Assembly: GCF_004923295.1 (NCBI RefSeq)
Contig: NZ_CP039634.1
Span: 62,001 to 126,000, forward strand
From: Azospirillum sp. TSH100
Lineage (GTDB): Bacteria > Pseudomonadota > Alphaproteobacteria > Azospirillales > Azospirillaceae
DNA: 64,000 nt
Direction of reading: 5' to 3'
In this document: piece by piece, positions 1 to 7,944 of the stretch
How the letters are laid out: each line of letters begins with the position of its first letter
Position numbering within the stretch: position 1 is the first letter of the stretch
Position numbers and translations under genes: made by a program
Notes under the pieces: model-generated
What the model was told of the DNA's origin: nothing
The model's input: only the letters and a program-made list of their open reading frames with translations
Databases searched by the model: none

Positions 1-1014
1 CTCGCCATTGCCGAGGCCGAGCGTGGCGGCCGGCTGGTGATCGAGGCGACCGGCATCTCCAAGGGCTTCGACACGCCCGAGGGCCGCAAGACGATCGTCA
101 GGAACTTCTCCACCCGCATCCTGCGCGGCGACCGCGTGGGCCTGATCGGGCCGAATGGCGCCGGCAAATCCACCCTGCTGAAGATGCTGACCGGCCAGCT
201 CGATCCGGACGAGGGCACGGTGAAACTGGGCACCAGCCTCGACACCGCCTATTTCGACCAGCGGCGCGAAGGGCTGGATCCGGAGGACACCATCCGCAAG
301 GTGCTGTGCCCCTTCGGCGGCGACGCGGTGGTGGTGAACGGCGTGTCGCGCCATGTCGCCGGCTATATGAAGGACTTCCTGTTCGACACAAGGCAGCTGG
401 ACAGCCCGGTGAAGGCGCTGTCGGGCGGCGAGCGCAACCGGCTGCTGCTGGCCCGGCTATTCGCCAAGCCCAGCAACCTGATGATCCTCGACGAGCCGAC
501 CAACGACCTCGACATGGACACGCTGGATTTGCTGGAAGACGTGCTGGGCGACTATCAGGGCACGCTGCTGCTGGTCAGCCACGACCGCGATTTCCTCGAT
601 CGGCTGGTGACCGGCACCATCGCGCTGGAGGGCGACGGCACCGCCACCGAATATGCCGGCGGCTATTCCGACTATCTGGTGCAGCGCCCGGCCAAGGCGG
701 CTCCCGCCGCTGCCGCCGCCAAGCCGAAGCCGGCCGCACAGGCGCCGGCCGCAGCGGCCAAGCCGCGCGGCAAGCTGAGCTACAAGGACCAGCGCGAACT
801 GGACGAGCTGCCGGCTCGCATGGACACGCTGGGCACAGAGATCGCCAAGCTGGAAAAGGCGCTGGCCGACCCCGACCTGTTCAGCCGCGATCCTGCCAAG
901 TTCCAGAAGACCAGCGAGCAGCTGCACGCCAAGCAGGCCGCGCTCGCCGCGGCGGAGGAGCGCTGGCTGGAGCTTGAGGCGATGCGCGAGGAGTTGGAAG
1001 GCGGGCGGGCATGA
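1..1014 (+). CDS. uup: ABC-F family ATPase, Uup type (5' partial)
   Basis: The window opens inside this gene; its frame is already open at base 1. What remains is one full ATP-binding cassette: Walker A GPNGAGKST (about bases 148-174), signature LSGGERNR (418-441) and Walker B LMILDEPTND (478-507). An Ala/Pro-rich linker follows (about 690-770), then a charged helical tail ending near EELEGGRA. ABC-F proteins have two cassettes and no membrane domain and act on ribosomes or nucleic acid; a C-terminal coiled coil after the second cassette is the mark of the Uup branch. The GTG at base 37 is an internal Val codon, not a start. The stop overlaps the next ATG by four bases (ATGA), so the transporter gene is translationally coupled. 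Confidence 0.9.
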   Translation, partial: LAIAEAERGGRLVIEATGISKGFDTPEGRKTIVRNFSTRILRGDRVGLIGPNGAGKSTLLKMLTGQLDPDEGTVKLGTSLDTAYFDQRREGLDPEDTIRKVLCPFGGDAVVVNGVSRHVAGYMKDFLFDTRQLDSPVKALSGGERNRLLLARLFAKPSNLMILDEPTNDLDMDTLDLLEDVLGDYQGTLLLVSHDRDFLDRLVTGTIALEGDGTATEYAGGYSDYLVQRPAKAAPAAAAAKPKPAAQAPAAAAKPRGKLSYKDQRELDELPARMDTLGTEIAKLEKALADPDLFSRDPAKFQKTSEQLHAKQAALAAAEERWLELEAMREELEGGRA

Positions 1015-1889
1015 GCTTTGCCCACACGCTCCAGGCTCTGGTGGTGATGGCGCTGTGGGGGCTGAATTTCGTGGTGGCGAAATGGGCGCTGGCTGAATTT
1101 CCCCCCCTGTTCGTCATGTTCCTGCGCTTCGCCCTGGTGGCGGTGCTGATCGTCCCCTTCTTCCGCGTGCCGCGCGACAAGCTGTGGAAGATCGCGCTGC
1201 TGTCGGTGACGCTGGGCAGCATCCATTTCCCGATGATGTTCAGCGGGCTGAAGGGAATCGATGCCGCCACCGCCTCGCTTGCGGCACAGGTGCAGGTGCC
1301 CTTCTCCTCCCTGCTGGCGGCGCTGGTGTTCAAGGACAAGCTGGGCTGGCGCCGCGCCATCGGCATGGCCGCCGCCTTCGCCGGCGTCGCGGTGATCGCC
1401 GGAGAGCCACGGCTGGGCGAATCGCTCCATTCGCTGCTGCTGATCCTGGCGGCCAGCTTCGCGTTCGCGGTGGCGAGCGTGCAGATGAAGCTGATCGGCG
1501 CGGTGAACGGCTTCGCCGTCAACGGCTGGATGGCGCTGTTCGCGATGCCCCAGCTGCTGGGCCTGTCGCTGCTGACGGAGCATGGGCAGTTGGCGGCGCT
1601 GGCCAATTCCACATGGGTCGGCTGGGCGTCCATCGTCTATATGGCGGTCGCGGTCACCATCATCGCGTATGGTCTGTGGTATCCGCTGCTGGGGCGCTAT
1701 TCCGTCAACCAGACCATGCCCTATCTGCTGACGGTGCCGGTCTTCGGTGTCGCCTCCGGTGTGCTGCTGATGGGTGATCCGGTGACGGTGAACCTCGGCA
1801 TCGGTGGGCTGCTCACCATCGGTGGCGTCGCGGTGATCGTCCGGCGCGGGCCGAAGGCGGTCAACCAGACGGTCACGAATCCGACCTGA
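1011..1889 (+). CDS. EamA/DMT-family inner-membrane transporter
   Basis: A 292-residue, strongly hydrophobic protein with about ten predicted membrane helices in two similar halves, as in the EamA (drug/metabolite transporter) superfamily. The N-terminal helix MALWGLNFVVAKWAL is typical of EamA repeats, and the second half repeats the pattern near ASFAFAVASVQMK. Family members export amino acids or metabolites such as O-acetylserine and cysteine, but the substrate cannot be read from sequence. The start ATG overlaps the stop of the upstream ABC-F gene by four bases. A short gap of about 25 bases separates it from the amidase gene. Confidence 0.85.
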   Translation: MSFAHTLQALVVMALWGLNFVVAKWALAEFPPLFVMFLRFALVAVLIVPFFRVPRDKLWKIALLSVTLGSIHFPMMFSGLKGIDAATASLAAQVQVPFSSLLAALVFKDKLGWRRAIGMAAAFAGVAVIAGEPRLGESLHSLLLILAASFAFAVASVQMKLIGAVNGFAVNGWMALFAMPQLLGLSLLTEHGQLAALANSTWVGWASIVYMAVAVTIIAYGLWYPLLGRYSVNQTMPYLLTVPVFGVASGVLLMGDPVTVNLGIGGLLTIGGVAVIVRRGPKAVNQTVTNPT

Positions 1890-1914
1890 CCGCCTGACCT
1901 GATAAGATGCCGAC

Positions 1915-2607
1915 ATGAGCAGTTTCCGCCGGATCGACCTTCCCTCTCCCAACCACGGCCCGCGGGCAGAGGGCACGCGGGTGGACCTGCTGATCCTGCA
2001 CTACACCGGCATGCCCACCGCAGCCCACGCCCTGGAGCGGCTGTGCGACCCGGCGGCCCAGGTCAGCGCCCATTACACGGTGGACGAGGACGGCACTATC
2101 TACACCCATGTGCCGGAGGAGCGCCGCGCCTGGCATGCCGGCCGGTCGAGCTGGCGCGGGGCGGAGGACATCAACAGCCGCTCCATCGGCGTCGAGATCG
2201 TCAACCCCGGCCACGAGTTCGGCTACCGCCCCTTTCCGCCCGCGCAGATGGCGGCGGTGGCCGAACTTTGCCTGGGCATCATGGGCCGCCATGGCATCGC
2301 CCCCGCCGACGTGCTGGGTCACAGCGACGTGGCGCCCGCCCGCAAGGAGGATCCGGGCGAACTGTTCGACTGGCCCGGCCTCGCCGCCCAGGGGATCGGG
2401 CTGTGGCCCACGCCGTCCCAGACCGACGACGCTCCCTTCACCGACGCGGAGGTCGCCGTCCTGCTGGGACGCCATGGGTACGACCCGGCCGAACCGCGGG
2501 CGCTGCTGTCCTTCCAGCGCCATTTCCATCCTGAACGCCTGACCGGCGCCGCCGACCCCGAGACGGTGCGCCGCCTGCGCGCGCTGCTGCGGATGACCGG
2601 GCGGTAG
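1915..2607 (+). CDS. N-acetylmuramoyl-L-alanine amidase, AmpD/AmiD type
   Basis: A 230-residue PGRP-fold zinc amidase that cleaves the bond between N-acetylmuramic acid and L-alanine during peptidoglycan turnover. Likely zinc ligands by family alignment are His29 (LHYTG), His136 (GHSDVAP) and Asp146 (KEDPG), with Lys144 nearby as in AmpD. A small helical segment at about residues 180-226 resembles a peptidoglycan-binding module, as in AmiD. I see no signal peptide or lipobox, so a cytoplasmic AmpD-like recycling role is as likely as an envelope AmiD role. It lies directly upstream of the RNase P RNA gene. Confidence 0.88.
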   Translation: MSSFRRIDLPSPNHGPRAEGTRVDLLILHYTGMPTAAHALERLCDPAAQVSAHYTVDEDGTIYTHVPEERRAWHAGRSSWRGAEDINSRSIGVEIVNPGHEFGYRPFPPAQMAAVAELCLGIMGRHGIAPADVLGHSDVAPARKEDPGELFDWPGLAAQGIGLWPTPSQTDDAPFTDAEVAVLLGRHGYDPAEPRALLSFQRHFHPERLTGAADPETVRRLRALLRMTGR

Positions 2608-2631
2608 GAACCAGAACCCGCGATTTGGGAT

Positions 2632-2658
2632 TTGCCCCCACGCCCACTTCTCTATATG
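2632..2658 (+). promoter_or_regulatory. candidate rnpB promoter
   Basis: TTGCCC at 2632-2637 and TATATG at 2653-2658 are 15 bases apart and end 7 bases before the deduced 5' end of the RNase P RNA. The spacing is short for sigma-70, so this is a positional inference. Confidence 0.35.
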
Positions 2659-2665
2659 AACGACC

Positions 2666-3069
<404 letters not shown>

Positions 3070-3071
3070 TT

Positions 3072-3203
3072 TCCCAGTTCCTTTGCCCATTTCGTCCCAA
3101 AACGGATCTCCCCTCGGGGCCCCCGATCCCATGGCGCCCCATGACGGCACCCGTTTGCCCCTGCCCTGCCTCTTTTGACGGGACGGCATGGGACGGCGTG
3201 GGC
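3072..3203. promoter_or_regulatory. TGGGN/NCCCA pentamer arrays, 10-base period
   Basis: Three small arrays look like MraZ-type half-sites. GCCCA 3085-3089 and TCCCA 3095-3099 form the first, with an out-of-phase TCCCA at 3072. TCCCA 3127-3131 and CCCCA 3137-3141 form the second. On the opposite strand sense, CGGGA 3179-3183, TGGGA 3189-3193 and TGGGC 3199-3203 form the third. E. coli MraZ binds TGGGN repeats separated by 5 nt; use by this MraZ is inference. Confidence 0.45.
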
Positions 3204-3224
3204 AGCTGACGGACCATACCGGCG

Positions 3225-3233
3225 TCATCCACA
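3225..3233 (+). promoter_or_regulatory. DnaA-box-like site (one mismatch)
   Basis: TCATCCACA differs from the consensus TTATCCACA at one base. It is the first of five such sites within 300 bases. Confidence 0.4.
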
Positions 3234-3334
3234 GGGTGGATGCGAACACCGCTCCCCCCGTACCCCGCGGTCTGCCGGGCTTTCTCACGGCCATCCCCAG
3301 AATGTGCACGCTCCCTTCCACATTTTCCCCAGAC

Positions 3335-3355
3335 TAATCCACAGCCGGTGGATAA
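3335..3355. promoter_or_regulatory. pair of DnaA-box-like sites, inverted
   Basis: TAATCCACA at 3335-3343 (one mismatch) faces GGTGGATAA at 3347-3355 (one mismatch, opposite strand) with 3 bases between them. The arrangement resembles the perfect pair at 3502-3521. Confidence 0.45.
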
Positions 3356-3368
3356 CTGTGGGGCGATT

Positions 3369-3403
3369 TCCCATGCCATCCCATGCCGGACCGGAGTTTC
3401 CCA
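3369..3403. promoter_or_regulatory. NCCCA array, 10/30-base phasing
   Basis: TCCCA occurs at 3369-3373, 3379-3383 and 3399-3403. The first two are 10 bases apart and the third keeps the same phase at +30, with one position missing. The pattern matches the array at the mraZ promoter. Confidence 0.45.
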
Positions 3404-3432
3404 CCCAAGGTTCTATGCCGTCCGAGGGGGTC

Positions 3433-3598
3433 GATTCGACCGTCGGACAAACCATGCATACATAGAATTTTCTTAAAACTTTGGAACGTTCATGGAACGT
3501 ATGTGGATAACTTTATCCACACGGCGCGAGTCCAGCATAATACTGCGATGATTCAGAAATTTCGTACACCAACTTGCGCCGATGCCACAGCCTGACTC
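3433..3598. promoter_or_regulatory. cluster of four GANTC sites
   Basis: GANTC occurs at 3433-3437 (GATTC), 3528-3532 (GAGTC), 3550-3554 (GATTC) and 3594-3598 (GACTC). GANTC is the target of the alphaproteobacterial cell-cycle methylase CcrM and, when methylated, of GcrA-dependent promoters. Four in 166 bases is denser than chance in a genome this GC-rich, but I have not computed a background rate. Confidence 0.45.
3502..3521. promoter_or_regulatory. two perfect, divergent DnaA boxes
   Basis: TGTGGATAA at 3502-3510 and TTATCCACA at 3513-3521 are both exact consensus DnaA boxes in opposite orientation with a 2-base gap. They lie in the least GC-rich part of the gap, about 120 bases before the mraZ -35 element. 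Confidence 0.75.
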
Positions 3599-3637
3599 GA
3601 AAGTCTTGACACCCCCGTCTGAATACTCGGGGGGCCG

Positions 3638-3677
3638 TTGACGCCCATGCCGTCCCATGCTATCCCAAGAATGCCCA
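3638..3677 (+). promoter_or_regulatory. mraZ promoter overlapped by four MraZ-type boxes
   Basis: TTGACG at 3638-3643 and TATCCC at 3661-3666 are exactly 17 bases apart, a plausible sigma-70 promoter. Overlying it are four pentamers with a strict 10-base period: GCCCA 3643-3647, TCCCA 3653-3657, TCCCA 3663-3667 and GCCCA 3673-3677. Read on the other strand these are TGGGN separated by 5 nt, the layout E. coli MraZ uses to repress its own operon. Boxes across spacer, -10 and start suggest autorepression. Promoter and operator are inferred from pattern and position. Confidence 0.65.
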
Positions 3678-3798
3678 TTTAAGGGGGGCTCTTACCCATT
3701 CTGGTTAACACCGGGGGGCACGGGCTGAATGGGCCAAGCGGGGCTAGCGCGGAGCACCCGACCGCGCATGGGGGATAGCAGGGGGGATCGCCGGGCCT

Positions 3799-4296
3799 AT
3801 GGCCGTTTTCCTGTCCACATACGTCAACAAAGTTGACAGGAAAGGGCGTGTGTCGATCCCGGCACAGTTCAGGCAGTCGCTTGCCAAAACGTCGGCTCCC
3901 AGCACCGTCTATCTCTGGCCCTCGCTGAACCACCAGGCGCTGGAAGGCGCCGACCAGGACTATCTCGACGTCCTCTCCGAAAGCCTCGAATCCCCCGACC
4001 TCGATGCAGACGAGCGTGACATGATCGAGACCTTCATCTTCGGCAAGCTGATCCCCGTCTCCTCCGACGCCGAAGGCCGCATCGTCCTGCCCAAGGAACT
4101 GGCGGAGTTCGCCGGCATCACCGAGGAGGCCGCCTTCATCGGCCGCCGCAAGACCTTCCAGATTTGGGAACCAGACGCCCTGAAGGCCCACGAGGCCGCA
4201 CTGCGCGAGCAGGTCGTGCGCAAGGACATCTCGCTGAGCCAGATCGTCGCCAAGGCCTCGCGCGGCGCCGCAAGCCGGAGCGGGGAGGGCGCCTGA
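3799..4296 (+). CDS. mraZ: MraZ transcriptional regulator of the dcw cluster
   Basis: A 165-residue protein with two AbrB-like (SpoVT-fold) halves, each with the MraZ signature: [13 protein letters not shown] at residues 13-25 and [12 protein letters not shown] at 90-101. MraZ forms a ring-shaped multimer that binds direct repeats in its own promoter and represses the dcw operon; matching repeats lie 120-160 bases upstream. The tail from about residue 140 is polar and Ser/Arg/Gly-rich. A purine-rich GGGGGGAT sequence about 11 bases before the ATG is the probable ribosome site. The stop overlaps the rsmH start (TGATG). Confidence 0.97.
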   Translation: MAVFLSTYVNKVDRKGRVSIPAQFRQSLAKTSAPSTVYLWPSLNHQALEGADQDYLDVLSESLESPDLDADERDMIETFIFGKLIPVSSDAEGRIVLPKELAEFAGITEEAAFIGRRKTFQIWEPDALKAHEAALREQVVRKDISLSQIVAKASRGAASRSGEGA

Positions 4297-5270
4297 TGAC
4301 GGACACCCGCATCCATATTCCCGTCCTGCTGGACGAGGTGATCGCAGCACTTTCCCCGCGCGCGGGCGGTCTCTACGTCGACGGCACCTTCGGCGCTGGC
4401 GGCTACAGCCGCGCCCTGCTGGAATCGGCCTCCTGCCGGGTCATCGGCATCGACCGCGATCCCGCCGCGATCGAGCGCGGCCGTGTGCTGGTCCAGGAGT
4501 TCCCCGGACGGCTGGAAGTGATCGAGGGCTGTTTCGGCGACATGGACAAGCTGCTGGCCGCCCATGGTGTCGACAAGGTCGACGGCGTGGCGCTCGACGT
4601 CGGCGTCTCCTCCCCCCAGATCGACGAGCCGGAGCGCGGCTTCTCCTTCCGCTTCGACGGCCCGCTCGACATGCGGATGGGACGGGATGGGCCGACGGCC
4701 GCCGACGTGGTCAACACCGCCGAAGAGGCGGAACTGGCGGACATAATCTATCAGCTTGGCGAGGAACGGATGGCGCGCCGCGTCGCCCGCGCCATCGTCG
4801 CCGCCCGCCGCGAGGCGCCGATCGAGCGCACGGCGCGGCTTGCCGACGTCATCCGCTCGGTGGTGCCGAAGGGGAAGGGCGACGGGATAGACCCGGCCAC
4901 CCGCACCTTCCAGGCCCTGCGCATCCATGTGAACGACGAACTGGGCGAATTGCGGCGCGGCCTGTCCGCCGCCGAGTCGCTGCTGGCGCCCGGCGGGCGT
5001 CTCGCCGTCGTCTCCTTCCATTCGCTGGAGGACCGCGAGGTCAAGGCGTTCCTGCGGGAACGCTCCTCGCCGCCGCCCTCCCCGTCCCGCCATACGCCCG
5101 TGACCGCGGTCGCGGCGCATCACCCATCCTTCCGCCTGCTCTCCCGGAAACCCGTGGACCCGAGCGAGGCCGAAGCCCGCAACAACCCTCGCGCCCGGTC
5201 CGCCCGGCTGCGCGGGGCTGAACGCACCGAGGCGCCCGCGTTTCCGGCGTCCGGCAAGGAGGCAGCATGA
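4296..5270 (+). CDS. rsmH: 16S rRNA (cytosine(1402)-N(4))-methyltransferase
   Basis: RsmH (MraW), 324 residues, transfers a methyl group from SAM to N4 of C1402 in the 16S rRNA decoding centre. It begins with the family hallmark HIPVLLDEV and the SAM-binding loop [10 protein letters not shown] (residues 29-38); GIDRDPAAI and [12 protein letters not shown] follow. The frame is open further upstream within mraZ, but the ATG at 4296 overlaps the mraZ stop by one base and gives the usual family length. The ftsL ATG overlaps this gene's stop by four bases. Inside the gene, TGGGA 4678-4682 and TGGGC 4688-4692 repeat the 10-base MraZ-like spacing. Confidence 0.97.
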   Translation: MTDTRIHIPVLLDEVIAALSPRAGGLYVDGTFGAGGYSRALLESASCRVIGIDRDPAAIERGRVLVQEFPGRLEVIEGCFGDMDKLLAAHGVDKVDGVALDVGVSSPQIDEPERGFSFRFDGPLDMRMGRDGPTAADVVNTAEEAELADIIYQLGEERMARRVARAIVAARREAPIERTARLADVIRSVVPKGKGDGIDPATRTFQALRIHVNDELGELRRGLSAAESLLAPGGRLAVVSFHSLEDREVKAFLRERSSPPPSPSRHTPVTAVAAHHPSFRLLSRKPVDPSEAEARNNPRARSARLRGAERTEAPAFPASGKEAA

Positions 5271-6076
5271 AAGGCAAGACCTGGCTGTTCTGGGGCGGCC
5301 TGATCGCGGCCGCCGGTGGCGTGCTGTTCCAGACCAGCTACGACGTCCAGGATCTGGAGGAGAAGCTCGCCGGGCTGAACCGCAAGATCGTTCAGGAGCA
5401 GGAGTCCATCCAGGTCCTGAAGGCCGAGTGGAGCTATCTGAACGATCCCACCAAGCTGGAACAGATGGCGCAGGCCTATCTGACGCTGAAGCCCACCGAG
5501 CCGCGCCAGTATCTCGCGATGGACGTGATCCCGATGCGCCCGGCCGATGCGGTTCCGCCGCCGGCTCCCGCCCTGCCCGGCGTCGCCCCGCTGCCGCCGA
5601 TGGTGCGTGCGCCCGGAACCGGCAATCCGCAGCTGGCCGCTGCCCGCGCGCCCGCCACCCCCAACAGCACCGCCGCCGGAATCGTTCCGGTCAGCGCGCC
5701 GGTGCTGGCGAAGCCGCTGCCGATGGACAAGGCGCTGGAACGCGCGCCGGTCGTCGTGCCCGCGTCCCTGCCCTCCTCCGGTGGCCTGGCCGACCCGTCA
5801 CGCAGCCGGATCAAGCCGGCTGCCCTGGTTCCCGGCTCCGCCCGCGCGCCGGCCGAGAAGTCCACCGATCGCATCGCCCCGGCTGCGCCGGCCGCCGGCA
5901 AACTGGCGCCGAATGCATCGACCGCACGTCCGACCGAACTGGCCGCCCGACCGACCCCGGCTCCGGCATCTGCCAAGGTCGTCGCCGCGGCTCCCGCCGC
6001 CCAGCAACCCTCCTATCAGCCCAAGCCGACCGACAGCCTCGGGCTGCTCGTTGCGCGCCTGGGGGCCAATCGATGA
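5267..6076 (+). CDS. ftsL: cell division protein FtsL with long C-terminal extension
   Basis: A bitopic divisome protein that joins FtsQ/FtsB-type partners and activates FtsWI. The N-terminus is a short cytoplasmic stub, one membrane helix (about residues 5-22) and a coiled coil (about 24-60, [16 protein letters not shown]), ending with the FtsL-type [11 protein letters not shown] motif. This core takes about 85 residues; the other roughly 180 are a Pro/Ala-rich, low-complexity periplasmic tail. Typical FtsL proteins are 100-130 residues, so the tail more than doubles the length. Identity rests on the core and on position between rsmH and ftsI. Both ends overlap neighbours by four bases. Confidence 0.9.
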   Translation: MKGKTWLFWGGLIAAAGGVLFQTSYDVQDLEEKLAGLNRKIVQEQESIQVLKAEWSYLNDPTKLEQMAQAYLTLKPTEPRQYLAMDVIPMRPADAVPPPAPALPGVAPLPPMVRAPGTGNPQLAAARAPATPNSTAAGIVPVSAPVLAKPLPMDKALERAPVVVPASLPSSGGLADPSRSRIKPAALVPGSARAPAEKSTDRIAPAAPAAGKLAPNASTARPTELAARPTPAPASAKVVAAAPAAQQPSYQPKPTDSLGLLVARLGANR

Positions 6077-7944
6077 ACGGTCACGACCACGGCGGGCCGG
6101 CCGGCTACGGCCAGCCCGGCGCCAGCATCGGCAGCACCTATGTGCCGCCGCCGGCGCCCTCGCCCTTTCCCCAGCCGGCCCCGCAGCCGTCCGCCAACCC
6201 GCGGACCTCGCTGGCGGTTGCGCTGGAACAGAGCCGTTACCGCCTGATGGTGACGGCTGCCGTGGTCACGACCGTCTTCACCGCCATCAGCGTCAAGCTG
6301 GCGATGGCCACGTTGCTTGCCGGCGGCGGCGACCCGCGCCAGCATGTGGCGCTGGAAATCGGTGAGACCACCACCAACCGTGCCGACATCACCGACCGCA
6401 ACGGCAACCTGCTGGCGACATCGCTGGTCACCCAGTCGCTCTACGCCGACCCCAAGCTGGTCTCGCGCCCGGAAGAGGCCGCGCAGAAGCTGGTCAGCGC
6501 CCTGCCCGACCTGGATTACAAGGACGTCCTCAACAAGCTGAGCGGCGACCGCCGCTTCGTCTGGCTGAAGCGGAACCTGACGCCCAAACAGCAGGCCGCC
6601 GTCCATCGCCTGGGCATCCCCGGAGTCGCGTTCGAGCGGGAGGAGCGCCGCTTCTACCCGGCCGGTCCGCTGACCTCGCACATCGTCGGCTTCACCGGCA
6701 TCGACAACAACGGCCTCGCCGGCATGGAGCAGGGCTTCAACAAGCGGCTGACCGAGGAACCGGGAACGCCGCTTCAGCTCTCCATCGATCTGCGGCTGCA
6801 GCATGTCCTGAAGAAGGAACTGGCCGCCACGGTGCAGGAGTTCAGCGCCATCGGCGCCGCCGGCATCGTCTTCGACGTGCGCAACGGCGAAGTGCTGGCG
6901 ATGGTCTCGTTGCCCGATTTCGACCCGCAGGACCCGACCGGCCTGAACCCCGACACGCTGTTCAACCGGGCGACGCTCGGCGTGTACGAGATGGGTTCCA
7001 CCTTCAAGATCTTCAACTCTGCATTGGCCTTCGACACCGGCAAGATCCGGGTATCGGACATGTTCGATGCCGCGCACCCGGTCAAGATCGGCCGCTTCAC
7101 CATCAACGACTACCACAACCTGCACCGTGCCCTGACCGTGGCGGAAGTGTTCCAGCACTCCTCCAACCTCGGTTCCGTGCGCATGGTGCAGCAGGTCGGC
7201 GTGGCGGCACAGAAGGCCTTCATGACCAGGATGGGCTTCACCAAGCCCACCGGGCTGGAGCTGCCGGAAAGCGGCTGGCCGCTGGTGCCCAACCCGTGGC
7301 GCGAGGTCAACAGCTACACCATCTCCTTCGGCCACGGCATCTCGGTCAGCCCGATGCACACGGTGGCGGCGGCCGCCTCCGTCATCAACGGCGGCTTCTT
7401 CCACAAGCCGACGCTGCTGAAGCGCCAGCCCGACGGCGAGGTTCCGACCGAACAGGTGGTGTCACGCCAGACCTCCGACATGATGCGGCGCATGTTCCGC
7501 TTCGTGGTCACCGAAGGCACCGGCAAGTCGGCCGAAGTGAAGGGTTATGTCGTCGGCGGAAAAACCGGAACCGCCGACAAGCAGAAGGGCAAGCATTACC
7601 AGAAGAACTCGCGCATGTCGTCGTTCCTCGGCGCCTTCCCGATGAACGATCCGCGCTACATCGTCTATGTTCTGGTCGACGAGCCGCAGGCCACGGCCAA
7701 GACATACGGCTACGCCACCGGCGGCTGGGTCGCCGCCCCGGCCGTGGGCCGCATCGTCAAGCAGATCGGCCCATTGCTGAACGTGCCGATCGTCGACGAG
7801 AACGCACCCGAGATTCTGAACTCCACCTACCTCAACGCCGCCGGTTCCACCAACTGGCAGCAGTCCATGCCGCCGGTCACCGCCCCACCCCCGCCGAAGG
7901 GAAGCACCGTTGCGTCTTTCCCAACTCAGACCAAGCCCCGCTGA
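6073..7944 (+). CDS. ftsI: peptidoglycan transpeptidase FtsI (PBP3)
   Basis: A class B penicillin-binding protein (623 residues) that crosslinks septal peptidoglycan together with FtsW. It has a Pro-rich cytoplasmic N-terminus of about 55 residues, one membrane helix (about 57-78), a dimerisation domain and a transpeptidase domain. All active-site motifs are intact: STFK with nucleophile Ser309, SSN at 363-365 and KTG at 497-499. The frame is open far upstream inside ftsL, but the ATG at 6073 makes an ATGA overlap with the ftsL stop and gives the right topology. The cytoplasmic Pro-rich lead is longer than in E. coli. Confidence 0.97.
   Translation: MNGHDHGGPAGYGQPGASIGSTYVPPPAPSPFPQPAPQPSANPRTSLAVALEQSRYRLMVTAAVVTTVFTAISVKLAMATLLAGGGDPRQHVALEIGETTTNRADITDRNGNLLATSLVTQSLYADPKLVSRPEEAAQKLVSALPDLDYKDVLNKLSGDRRFVWLKRNLTPKQQAAVHRLGIPGVAFEREERRFYPAGPLTSHIVGFTGIDNNGLAGMEQGFNKRLTEEPGTPLQLSIDLRLQHVLKKELAATVQEFSAIGAAGIVFDVRNGEVLAMVSLPDFDPQDPTGLNPDTLFNRATLGVYEMGSTFKIFNSALAFDTGKIRVSDMFDAAHPVKIGRFTINDYHNLHRALTVAEVFQHSSNLGSVRMVQQVGVAAQKAFMTRMGFTKPTGLELPESGWPLVPNPWREVNSYTISFGHGISVSPMHTVAAAASVINGGFFHKPTLLKRQPDGEVPTEQVVSRQTSDMMRRMFRFVVTEGTGKSAEVKGYVVGGKTGTADKQKGKHYQKNSRMSSFLGAFPMNDPRYIVYVLVDEPQATAKTYGYATGGWVAAPAVGRIVKQIGPLLNVPIVDENAPEILNSTYLNAAGSTNWQQSMPPVTAPPPPKGSTVASFPTQTKPR

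Larger units (their letters stand above)
3070..3798. other. 730-base non-coding control region between rnpB and mraZ
   Basis: No convincing coding frame lies here. The region holds pentamer arrays with a 10-base period, DnaA boxes, GANTC sites, a less GC-rich patch near 3455-3560 and the mraZ promoter, each listed separately. There is also a hairpin CCCCCG/CGGGGG at 3612-3617 and 3628-3633, and a direct repeat TGGAACGT at 3482-3489 and 3493-3500 just before the paired DnaA boxes. After the promoter (start expected near 3673) an untranslated leader of about 125 bases runs to mraZ. Confidence 0.8.

Noticed and set aside
780..1976. 398-residue frame on the - strand over the EamA gene
   Set aside because: Arg/His/Gln-rich low-complexity translation opposite a clear transporter gene.
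3175..3476. Short frames in the rnpB-mraZ gap
   Set aside because: They cross DnaA boxes and pentamer arrays, lack ribosome sites and have no protein-like composition.
3606..3627. TTGACA with AATACT as a second mraZ promoter
   Set aside because: The two hexamers are only 10 bases apart, too close for sigma-70.
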